From contig CAZEJB010000010.1 of NCBI GenBank assembly GCA_964512635.1, forward strand, positions 44,629 through 108,628: 64,000 bases of DNA, in the 5' to 3' direction. Position numbers and translations under genes: made by a program. Of this stretch, positions 35,201-43,091 are shown piece after piece (position 1 is the stretch's first letter; the number at the start of each line of letters is the position of its first letter). The notes under the pieces were generated by a model. It saw nothing but the letters and a program-made list of their open reading frames with translations. It made no database searches and was not told the DNA's origin. The stretch is from JADZFO01 sp964512635. GTDB lineage: Bacteria > 4484-113 > JAFGCY01.

Positions 35201-36138
35201 GGCCCAGCGATGGATCGCTGACGATCTACTTCTATAACACTTGGTTCGGCTACCAGTGGCTGACGGACATGAACTTCGACGCTGCTGAATGGACGCAGCG
35301 CCGCTATGACCTCAGCCAGTTCAAGGGACAGAGCGGCGAGCTGGTCTTCTGGCACTGGGGCGGACAGCAGACTGACGGCAGCGGCTTCTGGCTCGACGAC
35401 GTCCGCGTCGGCGAGCGCGCGCCGGCGATTGATGGCCTTAAGCCCAGCAGCGCCCTCATCGGCGAAGCCTGCAGCCTGGTCGGCAGCGGCTTTGGTCTGC
35501 AGCCCGGCATCAGCCTGCTGTGGTTCAGCGATAAGGACGGCCTGCAGGTGCCGGTCCCGCCGGAAAACATTGTTTCCTGGAGCGACACCAAAATCGTGCT
35601 TAACGTGCCCTTTGGCGTGACCAGTGGCCCCGTCGGAATCACGGTTGACGACCAGGCCAGCAACACCGCCGAGTTCCATCTGGGCAGCTCGCAGCTCGAC
35701 CTGCGCGGCTTCGACCCGCAGACGGTTTACAAACCGGCGGACAGCGTGCCGCTCAGCTTCCTCTATCCCGTCGCACCGGAACTGATAGAGATCTATGTTG
35801 ACGGCGTCAAGGCCGGCGAGTCCAACACTGCGCCCTTTGGAGATCTGTTGCTGCCGACGACCGGCCTGAGCAATGGCCAGCACGAGATCTATGCTGTGTC
35901 GACCCGCTTCGGCCAAAGTGCGGTCAGTTCGACGCGCAGCTTCCAGGTCTTTACCCTGCAGGGCGATGTAAACGGCGATGGCAGCGTCAACGAAGACGAC
36001 GCCGAGGCGCTGCGGCCGCTGCTGGGCCTGACTCAGGCCAGCCCGGGCTTCAAGCCCTGGTTTGACCCGGATCTGGATGGGACGGTCAGCGAGGCAGACG
36101 TCAGTTACATCGGCTATCACTTTGGGGAAAGCCTCTAG
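32284..36138 (+). CDS. Secreted M6-family metalloprotease with Ig/TIG and dockerin-like domains
   Basis: A 1284-residue protein. Signal peptide 1-29. An EF-hand-like loop (LNHDSQIDERD) lies at ~118. The M6 (immune inhibitor A type) catalytic domain runs ~145-540, with HETGHSLGLPD at residues 330-340 supplying the zinc His/Glu pair and third ligand, and MDMMDGNWGDHNCFSKYWLGW after it. Then come Ig-like domains (~545-630, ~795-880), two MAM/lectin-like jelly rolls with DDFETNMLRW and KDGFEADGYDGWSL openings, a TIG domain (~1046-1140) and a C-terminal dockerin-like pair at 1227-1284 (GDVNGDGSVNEDDAEAL, FDPDLDGTVSEADVSYI). Secreted protease, probably held to a cohesin-bearing partner. A terminator follows. 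Confidence 0.9.
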   Translation: MSTPLRRKTLDLCFAFMVLAALLAPLSTARSMQPPPDGMLRRMESEGSLKNAQDFARKLGNHELKMPRRSDGRAASLSPQDLASEISTRLGTSLADLSGGRAASSVASRELKDAELDLNHDSQIDERDVLALGLPRPKGAAAFPSLGVVKTFALLIDFEEYEHWFPQDEFQENLFGLSGTGASAYGSLRKYYNQASYDKLDIQGQAYGWHRASKPRSYYHPDDNNGYATDGERRNEVVEEAILAADAAGEDFSQYDNDGDGYVDYFLVIWAGPNGGWATFWWGYFGVSLPDDFVIDGVRFNTYSWQWENYHYFGETPPEPEHWDPYVTIHETGHSLGLPDYYDYDGNVGPPGGCGGMDMMDGNWGDHNCFSKYWLGWLTPTIAFSNLNDQPLGATSLHPDAVLFMPGFDPVAPWQEYFMAQNRSRFGLDFNYPSDGLVLWHIDARINEYGGFLYDNSYAEHKLIKLMQADGLEEIENGQAGANAGDFYNSGEELSASSTPNSNRYNNTATNARCHDISADGENMTADFTLFTSNPPSVTINNPLAGGNVSSLQNIAVTCTDEGPLARIDYIVDGQVIAQDSSGSLTSNTTWNSLCEFNGSCELTVRAWDSENQSGSATITVDVANFGLTNFTDDFETNMLRWRSLNFPAERRGQFTAWDQRTTPAEGNPPVSGKEAFVNASSGNWCGAYDMLRSQRLNASAFTRPLQISFRYRCRGGFSLEATEDNGASWTKLLDIPASGEWTKYGAVLPLQGKVLYLRFRYQGDVNVNDYGCLGANIDDVLVREAPSDAPTLQFTSHSNGDAVNGQTTFEVSGIDDGTIDRVRFFVNDSLAVTDTGEPWTYDRDTIWDDNNPAVRIKAIAEDDDELFSEPAEITVAWKNPRTYPAKDGFEADGYDGWSLNNDGLQPQWTKLTDFGHNSPSCLALLPTGNWEQSNYEGLWYNGYPVEVGRRAIDLSGDACIRPELSFYQQSDWPSDGSLTIYFYNTWFGYQWLTDMNFDAAEWTQRRYDLSQFKGQSGELVFWHWGGQQTDGSGFWLDDVRVGERAPAIDGLKPSSALIGEACSLVGSGFGLQPGISLLWFSDKDGLQVPVPPENIVSWSDTKIVLNVPFGVTSGPVGITVDDQASNTAEFHLGSSQLDLRGFDPQTVYKPADSVPLSFLYPVAPELIEIYVDGVKAGESNTAPFGDLLLPTTGLSNGQHEIYAVSTRFGQSAVSSTRSFQVFTLQGDVNGDGSVNEDDAEALRPLLGLTQASPGFKPWFDPDLDGTVSEADVSYIGYHFGESL

Positions 36139-36172
36139 GGCTGAACTCACTGCACCCTGATCGACGAAGACA

Positions 36173-36210
36173 AAAGGGCCGGTCCACAAGAGCGTGGGCC
36201 GGCCCTTTCC
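36173..36210 (+). terminator. Intrinsic terminator of the metalloprotease gene
   Basis: Stem AAAGGGCCGGTCCAC / GTGGGCCGGCCCTTT with one G-U pair and loop AAGAGC. Confidence 0.8.
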
Positions 36211-36346
36211 CGTGTGCTTGGTTTACGCTTGCAGCACGGCGACGTGTTGCGGCATGGATTGTCAGCTGCACCTTGGCGACGCATTGTTCGGCATCAGGAG
36301 TGAGTGGCCGGAGCTTGAGATCAGGGTTCAGGTCAGGTGCTGGTGC

Positions 36347-36352
36347 TAGTAT
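36347..36352 (+). promoter_or_regulatory. -10 box TAGTAT, leaderless-type start
   Basis: Five bases before the ATG of the papain-family protease gene. Confidence 0.45.
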
Positions 36353-36357
36353 TTCCT

Positions 36358-39300
36358 ATGACCACGCGTGTCCTGTATATAGCCATCGGACTGCTTGCAA
36401 TCCTGATTGGCCTCTGCGCCTGCGGTGCGGACTCCACACCCGGCTCGCTTCCCGGCAAGGCCGAGGGGGAGAAGAACAGTGCTCCGCCGCAATACCGCTT
36501 TGCTGTCCGCATGCGGCCGCAGACGCCGGTTGAGCCGGATTTCCGCAGCGTGTCGATGCTGCTGCCGGCGGGGCTGCCCCAGCGTTTGCCCGGCAGTCGC
36601 AGCGCGTCGGCCAGCGGCGATGTGGTCTATGTGGAGGCCAGCGCCTATGAACAGACCCTGGACAACAACCGGGTCGAGCTCAAGGGTGACTATCTGGTGC
36701 TGCGCCCGATCTATCACGACTCCTTTTATGACAATATTGCCGAGGTCGCCTATGCCACCTACCGGGTGGACCTGCAGGGCTACAGCGGCGATCCCACGAT
36801 TGGCTTTGAGTGGGCTGAGAACGGTGGCCCGCATATCGAGGGCAAGTACTGGGTCGGCCTGAGCAACTGGCAGGCCGGTCGCTGGGACTGGTTCAATGGG
36901 CCGCGGGACAACGTGCTGACCCTCGGTGACCTCGCACCTTACCAGGACGGCTTTGGTGAGACCCTGGTGATGATTGCCACGACCGGACGTGAGAACGTTC
37001 TGGTGCTGCGCCGCATGGGCGTCGGTTTGCCGGAGCAGCGCGGGACAGGCTATGTCCCGGACTTTGAGAACGCGCCACCGGTCACTCCGCCGCTCTTTGA
37101 TGCGCCGCGACCCGGCAGTGTCGACCTCAGCGTCGACTGCGCCCCGATCGCAGACCAGGGCACCTGGGGCAGCTGCACGGCCTTTGCGGTTGGCAACGGT
37201 GCCTATAACTACGAACTCAATTTCCTCTATGGCAACCTTGGCTGGGATCTGACCGACACGGCTATGCAGGTCAGCCCGAAGTTCCTGTATGTCGAATCGG
37301 GCTTCTGGCAGGGCTTCCCCCCCAGCGGCGACTATGGCCGCTATACCGACCTCGTCGCCTATGGTCTCAGCCAGCACGGCGTTGCCAGCGAGGCCAACGC
37401 CCCCTATGACCTGATCTACGACAACGACTGGAGTGCTGAGGCGCTGGCGGACGCTGCCCTGCTCAAGTCGGACGGCTATTTCTATGTACCCTGCAGCAGC
37501 GCCTCGGGCCTGGCCTCGGTCAAGCATGTGCTGGCCAACCTGCGTCATCCGGTCTTCCTCAGCACGCAGCTGGACTATGGCTTCCTGGATTACCAGCCGG
37601 GCGATGTCTGGCATTATCAGGGTCCGAGTATTGGCGGTCACGCGATGCTGATCGTCGGCTACGACGACAATAAGCAGGCCTTCAAGGTGCGCAATTCCTG
37701 GAGCGAGGATTGGGGTGACGCTGGTTATCTATGGATGTCCTACGACTCCTTCAGCAACCCCAACAACTACTACGTCGAATGCGGCTTCATGACCGACAGC
37801 TATAACCCGCAGGTAGTGCAGCGCTTCCTCGGTGAAGTCACGGCGCTGCCCCCGCCGCAGACTGTGCGGGCAACGGATGGTACCGGCAGCACGGTGGAGC
37901 TGAGCTGGGAGGCCGCCCCCGGCGCCAGCGCCTACAAGATCTATCGAGACAGCCTGCTGGCCGAGATTGACACAGTCGGCGAGGTGACAAGCTGGGTCGA
38001 CATCAATGTTGATGATGAGTTTGCGCATGCCTACTGGGTGGTGGCAACCGATGGCGTTCTGGAGAGCGTACTGAGCAACGTCGACATCGGCTTTACCGCC
38101 AAGGCCCCCAGTGTTGAAGGAGTATCTCCGGAGGGCGGGTCAGAAGGCCAGGTTGTGCACTTCGTTCCAGAGGCCTATGGCACAGCCGGAGCAAGCTTTG
38201 CCTGGGACTTCGGCGGCGGCGCGATACCCAACACCTCCAGCCTGTCGGTCCCCGAAGTCGCACTGGGCAATGAAGGCACTTACGAGTGCTCGCTGACGGT
38301 TAGCGGCCCGGCGGGCAGCGACAGCTTCGATTTCACCCTGGAAGTCAAGCCCAACGACCCGCCGGTTTACAACCCCCTGCCGATAAACCCCAGCAGCGGT
38401 GTCAGCAGTCTGCAGGTTGACTTCGACGCTTCAAATGCAAAGGACTGGGACGGCTTTATCGTCCTGTATGAGTGGGACTTCGAAGGCGATGGAGTCTACG
38501 ACTTCGTCAGCACCATGCCGAGCGCCCAGCACACTTACGGGATTGGCGTGTTTGAACCGGTCGCACGGCTGATGGACGACGGCGGGCTTTACTGTGTGAA
38601 GGATCTCGGCACGGTGACGGTAACGGAGACGGAGCCGGACGATCCGCCGACCGCCGACTTTTTCCTGAATCTGCACGGCAAAACCCAGCCGCCGCTGCTG
38701 GTCGACTTCACGGCTGCGGCAAACGACGACCACGGGATCACTTTTTACGAGTGGGATCTGGACGGCGACAACATTTACGAGCTTTCAGGCGCTAACCTGA
38801 CCAACCCAAGCTATACCTACACGGAGCATGGAACCTATAACATCACCCTGCGGGTAACGGATATCAGCAATCAGCAGGATACTGACAGCAGTTCAATCAC
38901 TGTGGGTATTGGCGAGACTATCCCCGGCTGGGACCTTCATATGGTCAAGTGGTTCTACAACCAGGCGGTCGCCAGCTGCAGCGCGGCGGTTGTCAACGGC
39001 AAGCCCGCCATCGCCCTGACCACGGACCACCAGGGGCTTTGGCTTTACAGCGGCACCACAGCGATTCCAGCCAGCCTGGACGACTGGAGCGGGCAGCAGC
39101 TTGAGGCAGACTGGACTGTCGGGACTGGGGTGCCAGCTCGCCTGATTGAGAGCGCCGCCCAGCCTGGAATCGGTTTCTACAGCACGACCCAAAGCAAACT
39201 GGCCTACAAGCGCTTTGACGGCTCAAGCTGGGTTCTCAGCAACCCGATCCTGCCCGGGGCGCACTTCCCGCAGGCCATGGGCCTGGCGCTGATTGGTGGT

Positions 39301-40017
39301 AAGCCGGCAATGGTCTGCTCGACCAGCAACGTAGTCGATACCGAGAGCATCTTCTACCTGCGCGCCGCTACTGACGTCCCGTCGGCGAACAGCGACTGGA
39401 CGCCGCAGCTGACTTATGCCCAGGAGGCGCTGGAGGTCCGCGCCATCAGCCTGGCGGAGATCGGTGGCAAGCCCGCTTACTATGCCCAGGGCCGCATTAT
39501 CGGCGTGAACCTTGGGCAGCAATATTACGGCCGCTCGAGCGTCGCCGAGCCTGCGATGCTCAGTGACTGGAGCCTGCACCAGCCAGCCAGTATCGAGGTG
39601 CCGGCCTATGTCAGCGACCTCATCAGCCTTGGTGGCCGCCCGCTGGCCTTCCACCCTGCCAATAGTGGCCAGGCCGAGGCGCGGGTGCTGTGGGCTGATG
39701 TTGCCGAGCCGGCACAGGAAAGCGACTGGACCGGCATGCTGACTGGCAGCAACGATCAGGATATAACCCAGGCCAGCCTGTGCAGTGTGGCTGGCGTGCC
39801 CTACTGCCTCTATAAGCCGGGGCAGTATGCGACCCGCAGCCTTTATCTGGCCAAGGCCGACGACAACAACCCCCAGGCCGACAGCGACTGGAGCAGCGAG
39901 GAGCTTTGGAACACGCAGGCCTGCAGCGTCGAGATGCTTGATCTGGCCGGAAAGCCCGCGTTGATCTTCATGGACTCAGGCACTGGCATGCTGTACTTTG
40001 CCTACCCATCGAACTAG
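36358..40017 (+). CDS. Lipoprotein C1 (papain-family) cysteine protease with PKD and GxPA propeller repeats
   Basis: A 1219-residue lipoprotein (IGLLAILIGLCAC). Residues ~100-230 contain the GLxNW module (VGLSNWQAGRWDWFN, LGDLAPYQDGFGETLVMIA). A C1 peptidase domain follows, ~255-480, with catalytic Cys 273 in QGTWGSCTAFAV, His 428 in IGGHAMLIVGYDD and Asn 446 in VRNSWSEDWG. Then an FN3-like domain (~485-580), three or four PKD-like domains (VDFDASNAKDWDGFIVLYEW; FYEWDLDGDNIYEL) and, from ~870, six repeats with xGKPA cores (VVNGKPAIALTTD, LIGGKPAMVCSTS, LAEIGGKPAYYAQG) ending near the C-terminus. A cell-surface protease with binding repeats is the likely role. Confidence 0.88.
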   Translation: MTTRVLYIAIGLLAILIGLCACGADSTPGSLPGKAEGEKNSAPPQYRFAVRMRPQTPVEPDFRSVSMLLPAGLPQRLPGSRSASASGDVVYVEASAYEQTLDNNRVELKGDYLVLRPIYHDSFYDNIAEVAYATYRVDLQGYSGDPTIGFEWAENGGPHIEGKYWVGLSNWQAGRWDWFNGPRDNVLTLGDLAPYQDGFGETLVMIATTGRENVLVLRRMGVGLPEQRGTGYVPDFENAPPVTPPLFDAPRPGSVDLSVDCAPIADQGTWGSCTAFAVGNGAYNYELNFLYGNLGWDLTDTAMQVSPKFLYVESGFWQGFPPSGDYGRYTDLVAYGLSQHGVASEANAPYDLIYDNDWSAEALADAALLKSDGYFYVPCSSASGLASVKHVLANLRHPVFLSTQLDYGFLDYQPGDVWHYQGPSIGGHAMLIVGYDDNKQAFKVRNSWSEDWGDAGYLWMSYDSFSNPNNYYVECGFMTDSYNPQVVQRFLGEVTALPPPQTVRATDGTGSTVELSWEAAPGASAYKIYRDSLLAEIDTVGEVTSWVDINVDDEFAHAYWVVATDGVLESVLSNVDIGFTAKAPSVEGVSPEGGSEGQVVHFVPEAYGTAGASFAWDFGGGAIPNTSSLSVPEVALGNEGTYECSLTVSGPAGSDSFDFTLEVKPNDPPVYNPLPINPSSGVSSLQVDFDASNAKDWDGFIVLYEWDFEGDGVYDFVSTMPSAQHTYGIGVFEPVARLMDDGGLYCVKDLGTVTVTETEPDDPPTADFFLNLHGKTQPPLLVDFTAAANDDHGITFYEWDLDGDNIYELSGANLTNPSYTYTEHGTYNITLRVTDISNQQDTDSSSITVGIGETIPGWDLHMVKWFYNQAVASCSAAVVNGKPAIALTTDHQGLWLYSGTTAIPASLDDWSGQQLEADWTVGTGVPARLIESAAQPGIGFYSTTQSKLAYKRFDGSSWVLSNPILPGAHFPQAMGLALIGGKPAMVCSTSNVVDTESIFYLRAATDVPSANSDWTPQLTYAQEALEVRAISLAEIGGKPAYYAQGRIIGVNLGQQYYGRSSVAEPAMLSDWSLHQPASIEVPAYVSDLISLGGRPLAFHPANSGQAEARVLWADVAEPAQESDWTGMLTGSNDQDITQASLCSVAGVPYCLYKPGQYATRSLYLAKADDNNPQADSDWSSEELWNTQACSVEMLDLAGKPALIFMDSGTGMLYFAYPSN

Positions 40018-40077
40018 TACGGAGCCGGCTGACTTAAGTCTCCGCAGTCAGCTGACGGCAGGCCAGCAGCGAGGCGC

Positions 40078-42039
40078 CTAGTTATAAGCAAGCAGGCGGT
40101 AGGGTTCGTCATGGATTACATAGAGTGTGCCATCGGCTCCAATGGCGGCTGGCATGCTGCGGTCAGTTCCGGTTTCAAAGTGGTTCTGCAGCGACCATTT
40201 CTCGTTTTTGTTGGGTTTGATGCAGAAGATCCAGCCCTGCTTGTGGCCAAAGAAGATGTTGCCGTCGGCGCCAACCAGCGGGTACTCGGGTTCATAGAGC
40301 AGATCCAGGCTGCGGAATGACCAGCCCAGGGTGCCATCGTCCAGAACCGCGCGCAGATACTTGTCCTCAGCCGGGAAGTACATCTGGTCCTGGCTGACAT
40401 ACTTACCCAGCGCAAAAGGCCCATCCTCGATAGGGTCGTAATCCATCAGCAGTACCCAGCCCTCACTGCCATCGGGGTTCACGCAGTATGCCCGGCGATT
40501 TCCGCCGACAAAATAGATTCGGCCGTCGTCGCCAACCATTGGTGGGTTAATGCTCTCTCCACCCTGGTACTCCCAGCGGAACTCACCATCGGCCGTGAAG
40601 GAGACCAGGTTGGCCGAGGATGTGAATTGCTCCTTCGCCAAAACATAGATGTTGCCCTGATTGTCCACCGATGCATCGCTGCAGATTGGATATCCCACCG
40701 GGGTGTTCCAGGCCACACTGCCGTCCTCTGGATTAAGGGCAATCAGCTCATTGCTGCCGCTGAAGACCAGCGGCTCGCCCAGGATAGTAAAGCCTCGAAA
40801 ACCCTTGTTATCTGGATCGTGATAATCCCAGACAAAGCTCTTGTCAGGGTTGATGCAGCGCAGATAAGTCTCGCTGTCTTCTTCCTTGTAAAAACCGATG
40901 AAGACCCGGCCTCCCGGCCCAACACGCGGGAAACTGAGGTAAGGGGCTGGTTCATAAGTCCAGAGCTGCGAGCCGTCCTGGGGGTTGATCGCATAAAGGA
41001 CATCAGTGCTTTCTGTCACATAGATCGTGCCGTCATTACCGATTGCCAATGAGCGCAGGAGCTGATGCGTAAAACTGTAAAACCAGCTGGTGTCAGCGGG
41101 CTGGGCTGAAGGGCCATTTGCCTCCCCGCGGCGCGTATTGCGCAGATTACCGCCGGTGCGCCACCAGGGGCTGTGCTCCATGACCTCCAGCGGGCTGTCA
41201 GGGCTCCAGCTGCTGGATGCGCCTTCGTTATCGGTCAGGGTGACCACCGGGCTGTACTGTCCGCCCATCATGTAGGTAAAGCTGGCGCTGACAGCCGCAC
41301 CGGCATCCACCTTGAGCCCGCTGCCGTACCAGTCAAAGCTGTAGTCTTCAATGCTGCCGTCCACGTCCACCGAGGCCGAGGCATCCAGCGTGACTTCCTG
41401 AGGTGCACGTGCGGGCAAGGCGCTGGCGATGGAGATCTGGATGACCGGCGGGGCGTTGTCTCCGAAGCGCAGCCACTGCAGGCTGGCAGGTGTGCTGCCG
41501 CGCAGCATGACCAGCAGGAAGAGCCGGCCGTCAGTGTCGTCCAGGTAGGGATCCAGGGCCGGGAGCTCCGGGAGGCTGCTGTCGCTGGCGCTGTAAAGCT
41601 CCCAGCGGCCGCTGTCCCAGTTGGCCAGCCCCAGGACCAGGTCCTCAGCCGCGGGGGCAGTTCCGTTCCAGCTTAAATGCAGCTGCGCGGGGCTCAGGTC
41701 TGGGGCCAGGCTGAGCTGAAAGATCGCATAGGCGCCGCCGCCAAGGACGGCGCTGCCGGCCGGACTGAAAACAAGCTGTGTGTCATCGAGGCTGACCCTG
41801 CTGCTGGCGAGGCCGGCTTCATACCAGTCGGCGCGGGCCACGCGACCGCCCGCAGCGGCTGAGCTGTGGCGCGAGAGCAGATCGAGAGACGGCAGCCCGC
41901 CGGCGACGATGTTTCCGTTGTCCGGCAACTGGCGCAGTGACGCATCACTGCAGGCGCTGAGCACGCAGCACAGAACTGAAAGCAGAATGCAGACCTGATA
42001 TGCCGAGCGGGATATGCTGCCGGACCACAAGGGAAACAT
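40078..42039 (-). CDS. Lipoprotein with GLxNW module, PKD domain and PQQ-type beta-propeller
   Basis: A 653-residue lipoprotein (CILLSVLCCVLSAC). Residues ~80-190 carry the GLxNW module (LVLGLANWDSGRWELYSA, LPALDPYLDDTDGRLFLLV). A PKD-like domain follows (VTLDASASVDVDGSIEDYSFDW). From ~290 it is a PQQ-like propeller beginning SPWWRTGGNLRNTRRG with blades such as GNDGTIYVTESTDVLYAINP, GSQLWTYEPAPYLSF and VDNQGNIYVLAKE. No quinone-dehydrogenase residues are evident, so binding rather than catalysis is likely. GGAGAG precedes the ATG at 42039; the frame further upstream is rejected. A TAAACT box lies about 35 bases upstream. Confidence 0.8.
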   Translation of the reverse strand: MFPLWSGSISRSAYQVCILLSVLCCVLSACSDASLRQLPDNGNIVAGGLPSLDLLSRHSSAAAGGRVARADWYEAGLASSRVSLDDTQLVFSPAGSAVLGGGAYAIFQLSLAPDLSPAQLHLSWNGTAPAAEDLVLGLANWDSGRWELYSASDSSLPELPALDPYLDDTDGRLFLLVMLRGSTPASLQWLRFGDNAPPVIQISIASALPARAPQEVTLDASASVDVDGSIEDYSFDWYGSGLKVDAGAAVSASFTYMMGGQYSPVVTLTDNEGASSSWSPDSPLEVMEHSPWWRTGGNLRNTRRGEANGPSAQPADTSWFYSFTHQLLRSLAIGNDGTIYVTESTDVLYAINPQDGSQLWTYEPAPYLSFPRVGPGGRVFIGFYKEEDSETYLRCINPDKSFVWDYHDPDNKGFRGFTILGEPLVFSGSNELIALNPEDGSVAWNTPVGYPICSDASVDNQGNIYVLAKEQFTSSANLVSFTADGEFRWEYQGGESINPPMVGDDGRIYFVGGNRRAYCVNPDGSEGWVLLMDYDPIEDGPFALGKYVSQDQMYFPAEDKYLRAVLDDGTLGWSFRSLDLLYEPEYPLVGADGNIFFGHKQGWIFCIKPNKNEKWSLQNHFETGTDRSMPAAIGADGTLYVIHDEPYRLLAYN

Positions 42040-42132
42040 GGATCTCTCCAGAACGCAGGCTGGTGCAAGTTTAGACCAGGGCGGGAGATTGAGCACACGG
42101 AGGAGGGGGCAGGCAGTGAAGTGAAGCTAATT

Positions 42133-42205
42133 CGCGCGTGGGAGGATTCGAACCCCCGGCCTTCTGATCCGTAGTCAGATGCTCTATCCACTGAGCTACA
42201 CGCGC
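42133..42205 (-). tRNA. tRNA-Arg (anticodon ACG)
   Basis: 73 bases. On the minus strand: acceptor GCGCGTG pairs with CACGCGC, TAGCTCAGTGGATAGAGC D-arm, anticodon stem TCTGA/TCAGA with loop CTACGGA (anticodon ACG), T-arm GGGGGTTCGAATCCTCC, discriminator G. The genomic 3' end is GAA, so CCA is not encoded, unlike the tRNA-Ala. Confidence 0.96.
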
Positions 42206-42314
42206 GCGTGCGGAGGGGAAGTGTACCCTTGCCCGCGCCCGGTGTCAAGAAAAGGCTGTAATCCGGGCTGCAGCCGCGGTCTGGCGGGCTGGCGGCTTTT
42301 TAGGGCCTGGCAGT

Positions 42315-43016
42315 CTAGGTGGTGCCCTTCAGGCGCTTCTTACGCTCCTCGGACTTCTCAAACTCCTCGCCACGCGACTGCGGCGCCGGACCGGCATGCG
42401 CGACGGTCAGGCTGACGCAGACTACGTCAGCAGGTCCCGTCTTGGGCTCCTGGCCGTCAATTGGCGGCGCCGGGTCGATGAACTCCGCCAGCAGCATTAC
42501 CTGGCTGCCGTCCTTGTTCTCGAAAACCCACTTCGGCGCGGGCTCCTCCTCTTTCGGCGCACCGAGGGCGTTGTCAAACTGCTGGCGCGTAGCGCCAAGC
42601 GTCACGCCCGGCATTACCTCAGGCACAAAGGGCGGCATCTCAGGATGATCAGAGGCGGGGTTGTAGTGCGCGTAGACCCGCACAAGCTGGCCGTCCAGAT
42701 AAGACATGGAGAGGTGGGTGTCCCGGGGCCCCGGCGCGGTGGTCTCGGCGCGCGAGAATTCCGGGCGGTAGTACTCATCTATGTTGCGCTTGGCCTGGCG
42801 CTCCACGGTTCCGTCAGGGTTACCCAGCGTCGCCCTGGCTGTTTCCGGTGACTGGCCGAAGCTGATGCCAAGGCCCAACTGGCTGGTGCTGATCGCATCA
42901 TACTTGTCCTGGGCACCGCCATCCTTGTTGCAGCCGCACAGCATCGCAGCCAGCGCCAGAGCCAGCGCGGCGGAGCCGCTGAGCAATTGAGACCTTGTCT
43001 TGCCGGACTTAATCAT
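42315..43016 (-). CDS. Lipoprotein of unknown function (233 aa)
   Basis: Lipoprotein signal MIKSGKTRSQLLSGSAALAL, then ALAAMLCGC. The mature protein contains two similar segments: LGLGISFGQSPETARATLGNPDG and PEVMPGVTLGATRQQFDNALGAP, each with a G(V/I)xxGxxxxxxxxxLGxP pattern found in SmpA/BamE-like or DUF4309-like lipoproteins, so it may be a tandem repeat of that small fold (inference). A charged tail EKSEERKKRLK closes it. The start has TATTCT six bases upstream. The open frame continues through the divergent mdh gene to 44117, which is an artefact. Confidence 0.72.
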   Translation of the reverse strand: MIKSGKTRSQLLSGSAALALALAAMLCGCNKDGGAQDKYDAISTSQLGLGISFGQSPETARATLGNPDGTVERQAKRNIDEYYRPEFSRAETTAPGPRDTHLSMSYLDGQLVRVYAHYNPASDHPEMPPFVPEVMPGVTLGATRQQFDNALGAPKEEEPAPKWVFENKDGSQVMLLAEFIDPAPPIDGQEPKTGPADVVCVSLTVAHAGPAPQSRGEEFEKSEERKKRLKGTT

Positions 43017-43022
43017 GCAATC

Positions 43023-43028
43023 AGAATA
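43023..43028 (-). promoter_or_regulatory. -10 box TATTCT, leaderless start
   Basis: Six bases before the ATG at 43016. Confidence 0.5.
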
Positions 43029-43091
43029 GCAAAGCGCGGCCTTTGCTAAAATTCGCGCGTCCGAAATCTCCACCCCTGAGGTAATCCCGAC

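Noticed and set aside
34027..36189. 720-codon minus-strand open frame opposite the metalloprotease
   Set aside because: GC-rich antisense shadow; the plus strand has clear domains and a terminator.
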